Shown in pieces: positions 21,164 through 32,351 of a stretch of DNA of 64,000 nt. The translations under genes and the position numbers were made by a program. This DNA comes from Heliocidaris erythrogramma. Taxonomy: Eukaryota > Echinodermata > Echinoidea > Camarodonta > Echinometridae. Positions within the stretch are counted from its first letter, which is position 1, and every line of letters begins with the position of its first letter. The stretch spans positions 21,040,216 through 21,104,215 of the forward strand of contig CM046866.1 of assembly GCA_025617745.1 (NCBI GenBank), read 5' to 3'. A model generated the notes under the pieces. That model saw nothing but the letters and a program-made list of their open reading frames with translations, had not been told where the DNA came from and made no database searches.

Positions 21164-22437
21164 CAAATTCAATTCAACTTATATTGTACACCAGCCTATT
21201 CTGCACAATGTAAAATACTGTACTTGCAACAAACTTTCTATAACTTACATTAATTTCAATTTGATAGTCCCAACAAAGCCATCAATTCTGAAACACTGAA
21301 ATTTACAGGTATACAATGCATCCACTAATATGGTGTACAACACATTTCTAAACAATATGAAATTTTACACAAATTAGTAGAGGTGGGCTATACAGGGTGG
21401 CCCAGAAAGAACGGAACACCTATGATCCTTAATTTTTAATAGCAACATTATTGCCAATATGAGATTATCTTGCCTACTCATGGATAGACCATTCTTTTTC
21501 CAAGAGAATGACACCAACATCTTTAATTTAGGTTGATGCGTTATGATTTTAGGACCGTTTTGTAAAACCTTGCAATTTCCAAAATGTGATCATTTTGCAC
21601 TCTCAGAGATACTGAAACCAGCGAGAATTCCTCGCCTACCGGCCTGCCATAGAACCTGTCGCGTTCACAATGTGTGGAATGTAGACAATTACGCAACCAT
21701 GCGCTCTTAGCTCTTTACTGTGAATGGACGAGAGAGTGGGAGGGGCAGACGGAGTGATTGTCATTGTCCGTTATCACTGTGAATGAGACATCCTGTTGAG
21801 ATGCAAAAGCTAGAAAATTCACAGTGATAATGGACAATGACCATCACTCCGTCCGCCCCTCCCATTATCTCTTCCATTCACAGTAAAGAGCTAAGAGGGC
21901 ATGGTTGCGTAATTGTCTACATTCCACACATTGTAGAACGCGACGGGTTCTATGGCAGGCCGGAAGGCAAGGCATTCTCTCCGGTTTCGGTACCTCTGGG
22001 AGTGCAAAATGGTCACATTATGAAAATTGCAATGGTTTACAAAAACAGCTCTAAAATCATAACGCATCAGCCAAAATTGAAGATCTTGTTGTCATTCTAT
22101 TGGAAAAAGAATTGTCTATCACACTAAATGCACAATTATGACATTTTTTCAATAACCTTGCTGAAATTTAGGATCGTAGGTGTTCCGTTCTTTCTGGGCC
22201 ACCCTGTATAGAAGATCATTGTTTCAGGGATTCTTTTGAGGACGTGCTAAAGTTATGCAAAAACAGCCTCTAAAGGGGTACATTTTCAAAAACGAGCATT
22301 ACTGGATGCTATAAGTTTGGAAAGGCAATAACAGTTTAATTAGATTAGTACATTTATGAAAAGAGATCATCTTTCTTTTATTGCATTGTTATACTATACA
22401 ATTCTAGCGCCTAGCATAGCACCATTTGGGACTGTGT
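21164..22437 (+). repeat. Segmental duplicate, copy 1 (copy 2 at 22438-22915)
   Basis: Blocks such as GATAGTCCCAACAAAGCCAT, AATTTACAGGTATACAATGC, GGTGGGCTATA, GAAGATCATTGTTTCAGGGA and TTCTAGCGCCTAGCATAGCA occur in order in both copies. Copy 1 is interrupted by the mariner-like MITE at 21393-22206; copy 2 is not. Neither copy has a recognisable gene. Confidence 0.8.
21393..22206. mobile_element. Mariner-like foldback MITE, 814 bp, TA target
   Basis: The ends are CAGGGTGGCCCAGAAAGAAC and its reverse complement, each flanked by TA (21391-21392, 22207-22208). Inverted identity runs almost to the centre (arms about 21393-21784 and 21819-22206), so the whole element can fold into a hairpin. The uninterrupted site in the neighbouring duplicate (about 22682-22698) has a single TA. 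TA duplication and CAGGGTG.CCCAGAAAG-type ends are typical of the Tc1/mariner superfamily. No transposase is present. Confidence 0.9.
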
Positions 22438-22915
22438 AGCAAATTCAAATCAACTTATAGTGTACAACACCAGCTTATTCTGCAGAATATAAAATTGACA
22501 AACACTTGCAACAATCTTTGTAGAACTTACATAAATTTCAATTTGATAGTCCCAACAAAGCCATCAATTCTGAAACAATGAAATTTACAGGTATACAATG
22601 CATCAACTAATTCAATTCAACTTACAGTGTACAACACCAGCTTATTCTAAACAATATGAAATTTGACACAAATGAGTATAGGTGGGCTATATAGAAGATC
22701 ATTGTTTCAGGGATTATTTCGAGGACGTGCTAAAGTTATGCAAAAACAGCCTTTAAAGGGGTACATTTAAAAAAACGAGCATTACTGGATACTATGTTTG
22801 AAAAGGCAATGACAGTAATGAGATTCGTACATTTATGAAAAGAGATTACGTTGTTGCTTTGAACTCGACCAAATATAGCATTTGGGGCCGTTATAACTAT
22901 AAAATTCTAGCGCCT
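22438..22915 (+). repeat. Segmental duplicate, copy 2 (empty site for the MITE)
   Basis: Homologous to 21164-21392 plus 22207-22437. It contains an extra ~60-bp internal repetition ('cttacagtgtacaacaccag') not seen in copy 1. Its GGTGGGCTATATAGAAG is the pre-insertion state of copy 1. Confidence 0.8.
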
Positions 22916-23120
22916 AGCATAGCACCTGCTCTTTGGTACCAATTTCGAGCCAAAGTACTTGGTTAAAATCCCATTGTCTCTTGATGCCGAGTCTTGACAT
23001 TGAAAATAACTACCAAAGATACATATTTGCTGACTCAAATAAGGCTCATAAAGTTGCTGCCAAGGTTGACTTTTTGCTATCAGGAAACTGACATTGATGT
23101 TTACTGTTCAGATGCAACTT

Positions 23121-23387
23121 TCAACAGGAACTGCAACAGGCGTGATATGCCTGTAACTCCTGAAATAGTGCTAATGCATGCTCTGAATGGTCATTAGTCA
23201 CTCTTATGTTCTTGATTATTTCCTCCCATTTCATATAGTCATCTCTGCTGGTCAAGATTTCTGGATCACGATAAAAAGAGTCAGCAGAAATCCCAAAATT
23301 ATCGAAGAGTCCTCTGGTATTTTGGGTGACAAAGTCTTGCAGTTGAATGTTCAGGAAAGTCAACTGCAAGACTTTGTCACCCTCCAA
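23121..23387 (-). pseudogene. Fragment of a transposon-like protein
   Basis: The frame encodes NIQLQDFVTQNTRGLFDNFG, then KWEEIIKNIRVTNDHSEHAL. I recall similar D-F-V-T...L-F...V-N-D..E stretches from multicopy, transposon-derived proteins of marine animals, though I cannot name the family. The first residues (GDKVLQLT) are encoded by a perfect 22-bp inverted copy of the bases encoding QLQDFVT, so the 5' end here is an inverted duplication, not the original gene. No other part of the gene is nearby. Confidence 0.4.
23325..23381. repeat. Perfect 22-bp stem, 13-nt loop
   Basis: GGTGACAAAGTCTTGCAGTT(GA) at 23325-23346 is exactly the reverse complement of 23360-23381. One arm belongs to the coding relic at 23121-23387; the other appears to be a templated inverted copy of it. 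Confidence 0.85.
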
Positions 23388-23459
23388 CTACCCCAGAAGT
23401 TTCTGGATCTTTGTTTTAAAATGCAAATACATTTGAAAAGGAACAAAAATAACTAAGTA

Positions 23460-23911
23460 TCAGAAAAGATTATCCAATTCAATGTATGCAGAATTCCTCC
23501 TTAGTCAGGCCTTGAACTTTTTTCAATACCCCTTGTATATATTTTTCACATTCTGGTTCCATCAATAATTAACACATCTAGTTTGCTTTCTTTGCTTTGC
23601 CCGTCTAGATTGCTTTCTTTGTACCAAATTAATTCAGCTGTAAGAGAAAGATTAATTCAGCTGTAGGACACCAATTGATTCAGATGTACGAGACCAATTT
23701 AGAGGTCATAAAACAAATCTGCACATTAATTACTAATTTCTAATTTAGCTAATGCACACTCTTCAGTCTGGTCAGCTGGGTCATTATTTTAGAAATATGA
23801 CCACAGTGCCAAATATGATATTGTTCCTGTGATCAAGTCAGACTTGATAGTAAACAATACTTTGCTGTTAACATTTTAAAAACAACAATTCTGCAACTTC
23901 TTGGGTACACC
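23460..23911. other. No gene recognised
   Basis: AT-rich sequence between two coding relics. A short duplication of TTAATTCAGCTGTA lies near 23626-23665. Nothing else stands out. Confidence 0.5.
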
Positions 23912-25194
23912 TTACTTGAACAGTACATGTCTTGGGGATATGTACCTGTTTTGAGAGTGCTCAGATACATCAGTGATTATATCCAGAGGCTGGTAATCAA
24001 CCAGTTCAGATTTAGTTACAACAACATAGCTGTCTGGACTTTTACTTGTTGTAACATATGCATGGTAGTGCTTATTGTAATAACTTGTCTCGCACACATG
24101 CAGCACAAAATACACCTGGCTTTCATATACCAGAATGTGTATGATATTTCCAAATACTGGAAGTTCATCAATGTCATGACACACATAATGATGGTTTATA
24201 CAGCGTACCACAAAGTTTTATCCACTTTGCTTCATATAATCTTGTGGAGAAATCATTCACTTGAAGTTTCTCCATTACAAGATGGATACAGTCTTCAGTG
24301 AGAATTATCACCTCCACTTCTCTTCCAGGTCCAATCTTTCTAGCTGCATTGACTGATGCCGCTTTGCCAATGAAATGCATATATTCTTATAATTGCGAAC
24401 ACAGTCTGCAACTCTTCCAAAATACTCATGTTTGGCCTCGTACCTCATACCCCAACACATGTATAAGAGGGCCTATCATTCGTAAGCATCTTGGATAATG
24501 TACCATGAAGTGATGTTTGGGTAGCAACCTGCGCTCAGGAAATACTTCCTTGAAATAAGCATGATGCTCTGCAATCAATATTGACAGTTCTGCAATAAGG
24601 CCAGGAGTCAGCTGTGGCGAAAATATGTCCATGCAATCCAACAACTTCAGCAACAATTCCCACTTTGCATCATTTGCTTCTACTTTGGATCCAATGATAA
24701 ATGGCAAATGTCTAATTAGAGTCCAAGCTTGCATTGCTTTTTGTCCAAGTGCATTTCCTTGAGAGTCTAGCTTTACAGGAGATGGTTTATTTTTCATTTC
24801 TGTAACACCATTTCACAAGGTTTAACCATTCCCATCCTACTGAATGTTTTTTCACGTTTATACTCGGTATTTAAGTTTTCAAATGGATGTTTAAGGGCTC
24901 TCAAATGCTCCTGTATCTCTGCTAAAACAGGTGATTCCGGCTGTCCATGATGTTAAAATGCTGATTTAACTGGTGCAGATGCACTTTTAACTATATCTTC
25001 AATTAAATCACTTGCAGAATGTACAATTTCATGGTGGTCTTGGGGTCAATATTGTAGATGGTGGTTTGAATGAAGGTCCAAAAATTATGCAGTGGCCTTG
25101 CATAATGTAACCCGAATACGTAATTCGTCTTGAAGAGCGTGTCAAAAGCACTGATGGGGCTAATGTCGGAGCAGGGAACTGCGAGGTGATCCAC
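23912..25194 (-). pseudogene. Degraded gene for a large transposon-like protein
   Basis: Pieces in correct order on the minus strand spell one protein: FKTNYVFGLHYARPLHNFWTF with QTTIYNID (25194-25003); ALKHPFENLNTEYKREKTFS (about 24900-24830); SPQLTPGLIAELSILIAEHH, PKHHFMVHYPRCLRMIGPL and MRYEAKHEYFGRVAD (24797-24400); AKWIKLCGTLYKP; and lastly DELPVFGNIIHILV and NKHYHAYVT to the stop at 23912. I associate this series with a multicopy protein family of fish and marine invertebrates, probably of DNA-transposon origin. Frames change at about 24455, 24350 and 24190, and a stop precedes 24797, so it is not functional. The N-terminal half is absent. Confidence 0.55.
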
Positions 25195-25209
25195 AATAAC
25201 AAAGTATTG

Positions 25210-26465
25210 ATCAATACTTAGGGTGAATATTTAGGGTGAAATTCTAAATACAAATTAACAATTTAACACAAGCAAAAAGGCTGTTTATGGCATCTCTTTA
25301 ATATCGCAGGTGCTTACTGCCTTTATGAAACATGTCTAATGCACCCCTTTTGGAGTTGTAATTAAGAATCATCAGTGGCCAAGAAAAATCCGAATGTTCT
25401 ATACCAACACAACCATACCATGAAACAAGATAGTGGAATTTCTATTAGTGTTACTGTTACACAGGTTAATCAAAACCCCCTCCCCCGCATAACTAGGCCA
25501 TATTCCAAGCAAATGGACCAGCATTATTTGAATTGCTACACAGAGAAGACTACCTTCATGCTCAATCAGAACAAATTAATTTGAATCACATCATGACTTC
25601 TTTTTAACAATGACCTCACTAAACATGTATACTGTATCTCCATTAAGAGCATGCATCAATGAATCTGACCAACCAAAAGGTAATATTAGATTTTCAATTT
25701 CAGAAATTATCCATTGCAGTCACAATCAAGGAATTCACTGCCCGGCATGCCCGCTTATTCACTCTGCATTTTAGTCTCTGTAATAAATTAAAGGAACATG
25801 TCAAAATAATTCAATAGCAACTACATAACTTTTGGAATTGTAGTAGGTGGTCGATTGCTGAGAGCACTGAAAACTTTGACAAGCCCTTCCTCCCCTGATT
25901 GACTGGTGGAAGTAAACAAAGCAGTATGAGAATCTCTAACGTACTGGCATCCCAACCTGTATGAGAAATCAAAGAGTACATGAAGTAACAACAAATAAAA
26001 CTCATTTATAAAGGTGTGTTCCCATTGCAAATTGTGGACTTAATCCTACATCCAGACCTACGATCGAGCCTACATTAAATGGTATAATTTGGATTCTCAT
26101 TAATGTGATAACTTTAACCATAAGTCAAACCCACATTACTTTGAATCCGCCAACTCGTTTTATGCGATATAATCGCAACACGATGTTTCATGACTTTTTT
26201 TTTTTTTCAAGTATCGCGCCACTTTTGAGACCAAATTTGTCATGCCTACTGTATGTGCATCACTTTGAAGCCCAACCCTTGAAAAGAATTTGTCAATTGC
26301 CAAAATTGCTCCAGAGTCCAATATGTCATTTTGCGTACAAATCTAATCAAAATTGTGTTTTTCAATTAATTCAAAGAAAATCTCAGATTTTTACTTGAAA
26401 TGGCTAAAATTAATTTATTTTAGTGAAATGAAAATAAAAACCAAAAAATCATAAAACTAGAGAAA
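25210..26465. other. No gene recognised
   Basis: AT-rich unique-looking sequence. ORFs on both strands are under 100 aa and show no domain. A T-run lies at about 26196-26208. Confidence 0.5.
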
Positions 26466-27129
26466 TTTGACTGCCACACAGTCGACTGGGATGCCTCCGC
26501 CTATTATAGCCATCTCCATTGGAGTTCTTTAGCTACTGCGGTAACCTAGGAACTGGATTTTGACAAAATTCATTGACCTCTGACCTTTGACATCTCTCTG
26601 ACCCTGACCTTTCACCTTTGACATCTCCTGTCATTCCAATTTTGTTGCCACTTTACTTTGAACCTATTTACCAAAATTCATTACAATTGGATCTTCCTAC
26701 CTAGAGTAAGTAGAGTTATGGGTAAAAATTGCAATTTTTTGTAAAGTTCATCGACATTTGACCTTTGACCCTGGTCAAATCTGGTCCAAAATCTAATCAG
26801 TTCATCTATATGTCATGGAGTATCTCTGAGGCAAGTTTGAAAATCCATTAGGGCATTCTTTAGATTATAACTATAATCGCTGTAATGAGGTAGGGTGTAC
26901 GGACTAGAAAGTGTGGATTTTGACTAAGTTCATTGACCTCTGACCCTGATCTTTGACCTCTGACATCTTCTGCCTTGCCAAATTTTTTGCCATATAACTT
27001 TGAACTTTCCTACCAAATTTTATTACAATTGGGCCCTCCTAGCTAGAGTTATGGGTAAAAATGTCATTTTTGGGTAAAGTTTATTGACCATTGACCTTTG
27101 ACCCCAAGCCGATCTGGTCTAAAATCTAA
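26466..27129 (-). repeat. Dispersed AGGTCA-rich repeat, inverted copy
   Basis: It begins with GGGATGCCTCCGCC, the reverse complement of the family start, and runs through TGACCTCTGACCTTTGAC-type tracts (26573-26630, 26930-26970, 27082-27102). It ends at AAAATCTAA, where a Helitron-like end is inserted. The phrase CTAATCAGTTCATCTA.ATGT links it to the second inverted copy at 44071. Confidence 0.8.
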
Positions 27130-27645
27130 CTAGAATTTAATTCTTCATGAGGACGAATTAGGTGGTCTGTCTTTCAATTTGTATGATCATGATTGTAATC
27201 AGGATGATCATAATAATGGGGAAATACTAAACTGAAGATAGGATGTCAAGAATGCCATGAATGGAGATGCTTCTTGAGGACAGGAATGTAGCAAAATGTG
27301 TAACGGTCATTGTAAAATGATTATGGTGATGATGATAATGGTGACTATGATGATTATAGTGATAATTTCAGATAATTGACTAAGCCAATTTTGAGAAATT
27401 GTGATATCAAACAGGACTATTTGATATTGCAGGATACTTGGGAGATAAACCCCGTAGCTCTAATACACGATAGGGAATCAAAATTTCCATAGGGTTTTAC
27501 ACAAACTACTGCACACTACTTTCTAATAGACATAACATGCAAAATAAGGCATTTTATTACATGGTTTGTGATTGTTTATGTTATAATAGTCGAAGAGGAT
27601 GGTAAAATGAAAGGCAAAAAGAAGCAAAATAAAAAATAAAAAATT

Positions 27646-27710
27646 TGGCCCCACCGGGGATCGAACCTGGGTCACCGGAATGGGAGGCAAGTGCTTTGAC
27701 CAATAGACCA
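27646..27710 (-). repeat. tRNA-derived module (copy 2)
   Basis: B box GGTTCGATCCC on the minus strand, with the A-box-like TGGTCTATTGG 35-45 nt upstream and CCTCCCATTCC between them. It lies in the left arm of the 27130-31569 palindrome. Confidence 0.7.
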
Positions 27711-28073
27711 AAATATTTCCCATAGAGATAACACGTAAACGAAAAACGGGATTCTCAAATCCCATTTTGTAGTTGAAAATTGGGCATGATCCCGACATCT
27801 GATCAAAAATTGGAGACCACACTTGTAAAAGCTTATAGTCTCAGCTACAACATATTAAAATCTGGAAGGAAATAGACCAAAAATAACTGAGATACTGCTC
27901 AGAGAACGATGTCATGTAGATTCATGATTCGAAAAAAAATCATCTTCCATAGACATAACACGCAAATAAGGAAAATTCTGACATGTCGTCTTTAACTGAA
28001 AAGTTCAGTGTGATGACGTCATTCAAATGCAAAATAATGAGCGCTTATGTTGTAGAGAATTGTCTCAGCTATA

Positions 28074-29946
28074 CAGGGTTCGTACGGGTCATGGAAAACC
28101 TGGAAAGTCATGGAATTTTACTTTATTGCTTTTAAGGCCTTGAAAGTCATGGAAAAATGTTTTTTTATTGAAAAGTCATGGGAAGTCATGGAATATCAAA
28201 ATTATGGACATTCAACTACAGTATTTTGTCACTACAGGGAGCGAGAGTCGAGTAATCGATTTTACTCGACTCCGTTCCGAGAACCGAGGAATCGACTCCT
28301 GGTGTCCAGAGTCGAGTACTCGTGCCCGGCGGTTCCGCGGTTCCGCGGTTCCGAGAGTCGATTCTGTTGTGTGATAATATATACGAGCCTTGGAATCGGC
28401 CCCAGAATGAGTGAAAGTTTGAACTTATCAGCGACGCTACTTGGCTCCGCAAAAACTATCACTACAGTGTGTGTATACATGTACATGTGGGGGTATGTGC
28501 ATCATGTCAGACTGCGTGTGTGTGTGTGTCGGTGTGTGTACAACGCCGTTAATAGCGCACACCTCATTGTGATGTATTAGCAAGACAGGGAAACTATCAG
28601 CATGCAGGAGAGCGTGGAAGAGAGAGAGAGAGAGAGAGAGCGCGTGAGCGAGCAAGATGTATATTTAGGGGGCTGGGACAGAACATAATATATATTTGCA
28701 TTTCTAAATCCGGTGAAATGATATAAAAATTAATGAAACAAATCAACGAAATTTACTCCGGAATGGAAACTCGGCGTTCGAAGAACCAACAAAAAAAGCA
28801 ACAAAAAAAAAATCACAGAAAAAGAAATAAAGTCTGAGAAGAAAATATAAAATGAAAAGAAAGCTTTCAGGTCTTAAAAAAAAACAAATATATTGTTAGA
28901 GTACTTCAGAATTAAGAAATATTAAGAGAAGGAATAATAATTTTTTTAAGTAGGCCTACCGTAAGAGAGTAGGACGAAGAAAAAAACGTAGGTCAAATAT
29001 CAAAAGCACTGGTCGACAAGCCCTTCACTTAAAAAATATAAGACATGGAAGAACTATGAAGGAAAACCCCCTCCAAAATTTGAGGAAATAAATATTATTC
29101 ATGCCACAGTGACGCCACACCATAATAATTCAAACTAAGTTAAGAATAATTATCGTTCGTTAGAATCAAAGAAAAAATGGCGCCTGTAGGTCACATGTAA
29201 AATAGAAAAAGGAACATGCCAGAGCGCGTTGATAGAGTTGTGACACGTGCATAATAAGCCTACGCGTACACGGTCTGTGTTTAAAACATGGCGGATCAGT
29301 GTTACGACTCTCTGTATGTATAGCTCTGGAACATGCCGTATAGCGCCACCTCTTGTCAAACCACGCATAGTCATCTACAGCCACCTTGCGAACAAATGAA
29401 AAAGACAATCTATTTTCATCATTATAGCCGCGAATTCAATCTGGTTTTCGTCATTACAGTTATGAAAGTGAAGCTTAGACTAGGATTATACTGGTCATGT
29501 ATGTAGAATTTCGATAATTGTTTTATAAAGCGGAGCTTTTTATATGAAAATCGGACAATTGTCGTTAAACTGCACACTACCCCTATGCAGTGACATAGTG
29601 AAGCCACCGGTGCTGCGGTGCAATGTACAGTGTATCGGGCCGGGGCCGGGCCTGGTCGGAGTCGATTCTGAATGGAATCCAAATCGAGCATCTAGTTGGC
29701 ATGCACTAGTGTAGGCAACGTATGGCTTTGCGTCCTGCGGCCTCTAAATAACTAGATAACAAAAGCTGCTTTTCTATCAGGAGACTTGAAACATGCCCTT
29801 TGCTTCGCTTTGATTTGAGATCAAATTTTCAGTCTACCGACCGTATAAAAAAATTGTATAAAAGTCATGGAAAGGTCATGGAATTCTGGCTAGAAAGGTC
29901 ATGGAAAGTCATGGAATTTAATTCATGAGAAAGAGTACGAACCCTG
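28074..29946. mobile_element. 1.87-kb non-autonomous DNA transposon, 6-bp target duplication
   Basis: The ends are CAGGGTTCGTAC / GTACGAACCCTG and both flanks read GCTATA (28068-28073, 29947-29952). Other copies of the host repeat read ...CTCAGCTATAACATATC without interruption (for example about 33069-33085). Subterminal GTCATGGAAAGTCATGGAA words repeat at both ends, and GAGTCGA / TCGATTC words cluster at 28225-28370 and 29655-29690. The interior has (GT)n near 28507-28522, (GA)n at 28620-28641 and no recognisable transposase. The 6-bp duplication does not fit hAT (8 bp); the superfamily is left open. Confidence 0.8.
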
Positions 29947-31076
29947 GCTATAACATATCAAAATTTGGAAGAAAATCGACCACCTATTACTGAAATATCA
30001 AAAGAATACAAAAAAGATGACGTAATTTTTTCAAAATCATTTTTTTGAGTTCATATGCAAATATGATGACGTCAGAACATGCGATCGGCAAAAATTCTAC
30101 ATGAATTCAAATCTACAACTCACAGGCTTTCAGAATATGTAAAGAAATTGGGAGGTTTCTGCATATTCTGACGAGCTATGGCGGATTCTAGATAGGCATG
30201 TTTTTACCACTTTTTACATTAGAATGCCCATTGACGCGCACACGAATTTGAAAGTTTTACGCGCGCGTACGACATTATGGAAGGTCGAGATTGACTGTAA
30301 ATAGTTGGAAATTGTCAAGAATAGTGTCAGGAAGACACTATTCTTGACAATTTCCAACTATTTACAGTCAATCTCGACCTTCCATAATGTCGTACGCGCG
30401 CGTCAAACTTTCAAATTCGTGCGCACGTCAATGGGCATTCTAATGTAAAAAGTGGTAAAAACATGCCTATCTAGAATCCGCCATAGCTCGTCAGAACGCG
30501 AGGAAACCCCCAAATTTCTGTACATATTATGAAAGCCTGTGAGTTGTAGATTGGAATTCATGCAGAATTTTTGCCGATCGCATGTTCTAACGTCATCATA
30601 TTTGCATATGAACTCAAAAAAATGATTTTGAAAAAATGACGTCATCATTTTTGTATTCATTTGCTAATATTTCAGTAATAGGTGATCAATTTTCTTCCAA
30701 ATTTTGATATGTTATAGCTGAGACAATTCTCTACAAGATCAGTCAGCACCATTTTTCATTTTGATGACGTCATCACACTGAACTTTTCAGTTAAAGACGA
30801 CATGTCAGAATTTTCCTTATTTGCGTGTTATGTCTATGGAAGATGATTTTTTTTCGAATCATGAATCTACATGACATCGTTCTCTGAGCAGTATCTCAGT
30901 TATTTTTGGTCTATTTCCTTCCAGATTTTAATATGTTGTAGCTGAGACTATAAGCTTTTACAAGTGTGGTCTCCAATTTTTGATCAGATGTCGGGATCAT
31001 GCCCAATTTTCAACTACAAAATGGGATTTGAGAATCCCGTTTTTCGTTTACGTGTTATCTCTATGGGAAATATTTT

Positions 31077-31140
31077 GGTATATTGGTCAAAGCACTTGCC
31101 TCCCATTCAGGTGACCCAGGTTCGATCCCCGGTGGGTGCA
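31077..31140 (+). repeat. tRNA-derived module (copy 3)
   Basis: The same module in the right arm of the palindrome, now on the + strand: GGTTCGATCCC at about 31119-31129 and a T-rich run right after it. One change in the A-box region (TGGTATATTGG). Confidence 0.7.
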
Positions 31141-31569
31141 TTAATTTTTTTTTTTTTTGCTTCTTTTTGCCTTTCATTTTACCATCCTCTTGGACTATTA
31201 AAGCATAAACAATCACAAACTATGTAATAAAATGCCTTATTTTACGTGTTATGTCTATTGGAAAGTAGTGTGCAGTAGTTTGTGTACAACCCTATGGAAA
31301 TTTTGATTCCCTGTCGTGTATTCATCATCATTATATCATTATAATCATAACCATCATCATCATAATCATCACCAATATCATCATCATCGTCATAACCGTT
31401 ACACATTTTGCTACATTCCTGTCCTCAAGAAGAATTTCCATTCATGGCATTCTCGACATGCTATCTTCAGTTTAGTATTTCCCCATTATTATGATCATCC
31501 TGATTACAATCATTGTACAAATTGAAAGACAGACCACCTAATTCGTCCTCATGACGAATTAAATTCTAG

Positions 31570-32063
31570 TTTGTTTTGTTTTTTGTTTTTTTTGCTTCTT
31601 TTTGCCTGTCATTTTAACATCCTCTTCGACTATTGTAACATAAAAAATCACAAATCATGTAATAACCTGTCTTATTTTCCGTATTATGTCTATTAGAAAG
31701 CAGCGTGCAGTAGTTTATGTACAACCCTATGGAAATTGTGATTTCCTGTATTAGAGCTATGGTGTTAATCTCCCAAGTATCCTGTATCATCATCATTATT
31801 ATCATCACCGTCATGATCATCATCGCTACTATTATATCATCGCCATCATCATTATGTCATTATCATCATAATCACCGTTATAAACATAATCATTTTACAA
31901 TGACCGTTACACATTTTCCTACATTCCTGTTCTCAGGAAGCATCTCCATTCATGGCATTCTTGACATCCTATCTTCTGTTTAGTATTTCCCCATGATAAT
32001 ATGATCCTGATTACAATCAGGACAGACCACCTAATTCGTCCTCGTGACGAATTCAATTTCTAG
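31570..32063 (+). mobile_element. Helitron-like 3' half, copy ending CTAG at 32060-32063
   Basis: It contains the family's zones in order (GACTATTGTAACATAAA, TTAGAAAGCAGCGTGCAG, the ATC/TCA microsatellite at about 31786-31880) and ends in hairpin plus CTAG followed by T. Confidence 0.65.
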
Positions 32064-32351
32064 TGATGATTATAATGATATATGATGGCGATGATATAAT
32101 AATAGCGATGATGATCATGACGGTGATGATAATAATGATGATGATACAGGATAAACATAATCATTTTACAATGACCGTTACACATTTTCCTACATTCCTG
32201 TTCTCAGGAAGCATCTCCATTCATGGCATTCTTGACATCCTATCTTCTGTTTAGTATTTCCCCATGATAATATGATCCTGATTACAATCATGATCGTGCC
32301 AATTTAAGGACAGACCACCTAATTCGTCCTCGTGACGAATTCAATTTCTAG
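32064..32351 (+). mobile_element. ~288-bp tandem duplicate ending in a second CTAG end
   Basis: 32064-32148 repeats in 32352-32436, and the 3' end with hairpin and CTAG (32348-32351) repeats that at 32060-32063. One copy therefore carries two successive Helitron-like 3' ends 288 bp apart. An extra ATGATCGTGCCAATTTAAGG lies before the second end. Confidence 0.7.

Larger units (their letters stand above)
27130..31569. mobile_element. 4.44-kb palindromic Helitron-like element with two outward 3' ends
   Basis: A|CTAG at 27129/27130 and CTAG|T at 31569/31570 both carry the AATTCGTC-type hairpin. The arms meet at 30328/30334 around a 5-nt loop (AGGAA). The left arm is 27130-28073 plus 29953-30328; the right arm is 30334-31569; a 1.87-kb transposon interrupts the left arm. 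Each arm has the microsatellite zone, tRNA-like module, 'cagctacaacatattaaaat' zone, TGACGTCA motifs and GCGCGC core. Arms look over 90% identical by eye. No Rep/helicase ORF is present. Confidence 0.75.

Noticed and set aside
28110..28655. Overlapping ORFs on both strands, up to 156 aa
   Set aside because: They cross the transposon's terminal and subterminal repeats and (GT)n/(GA)n runs; no domain seen.
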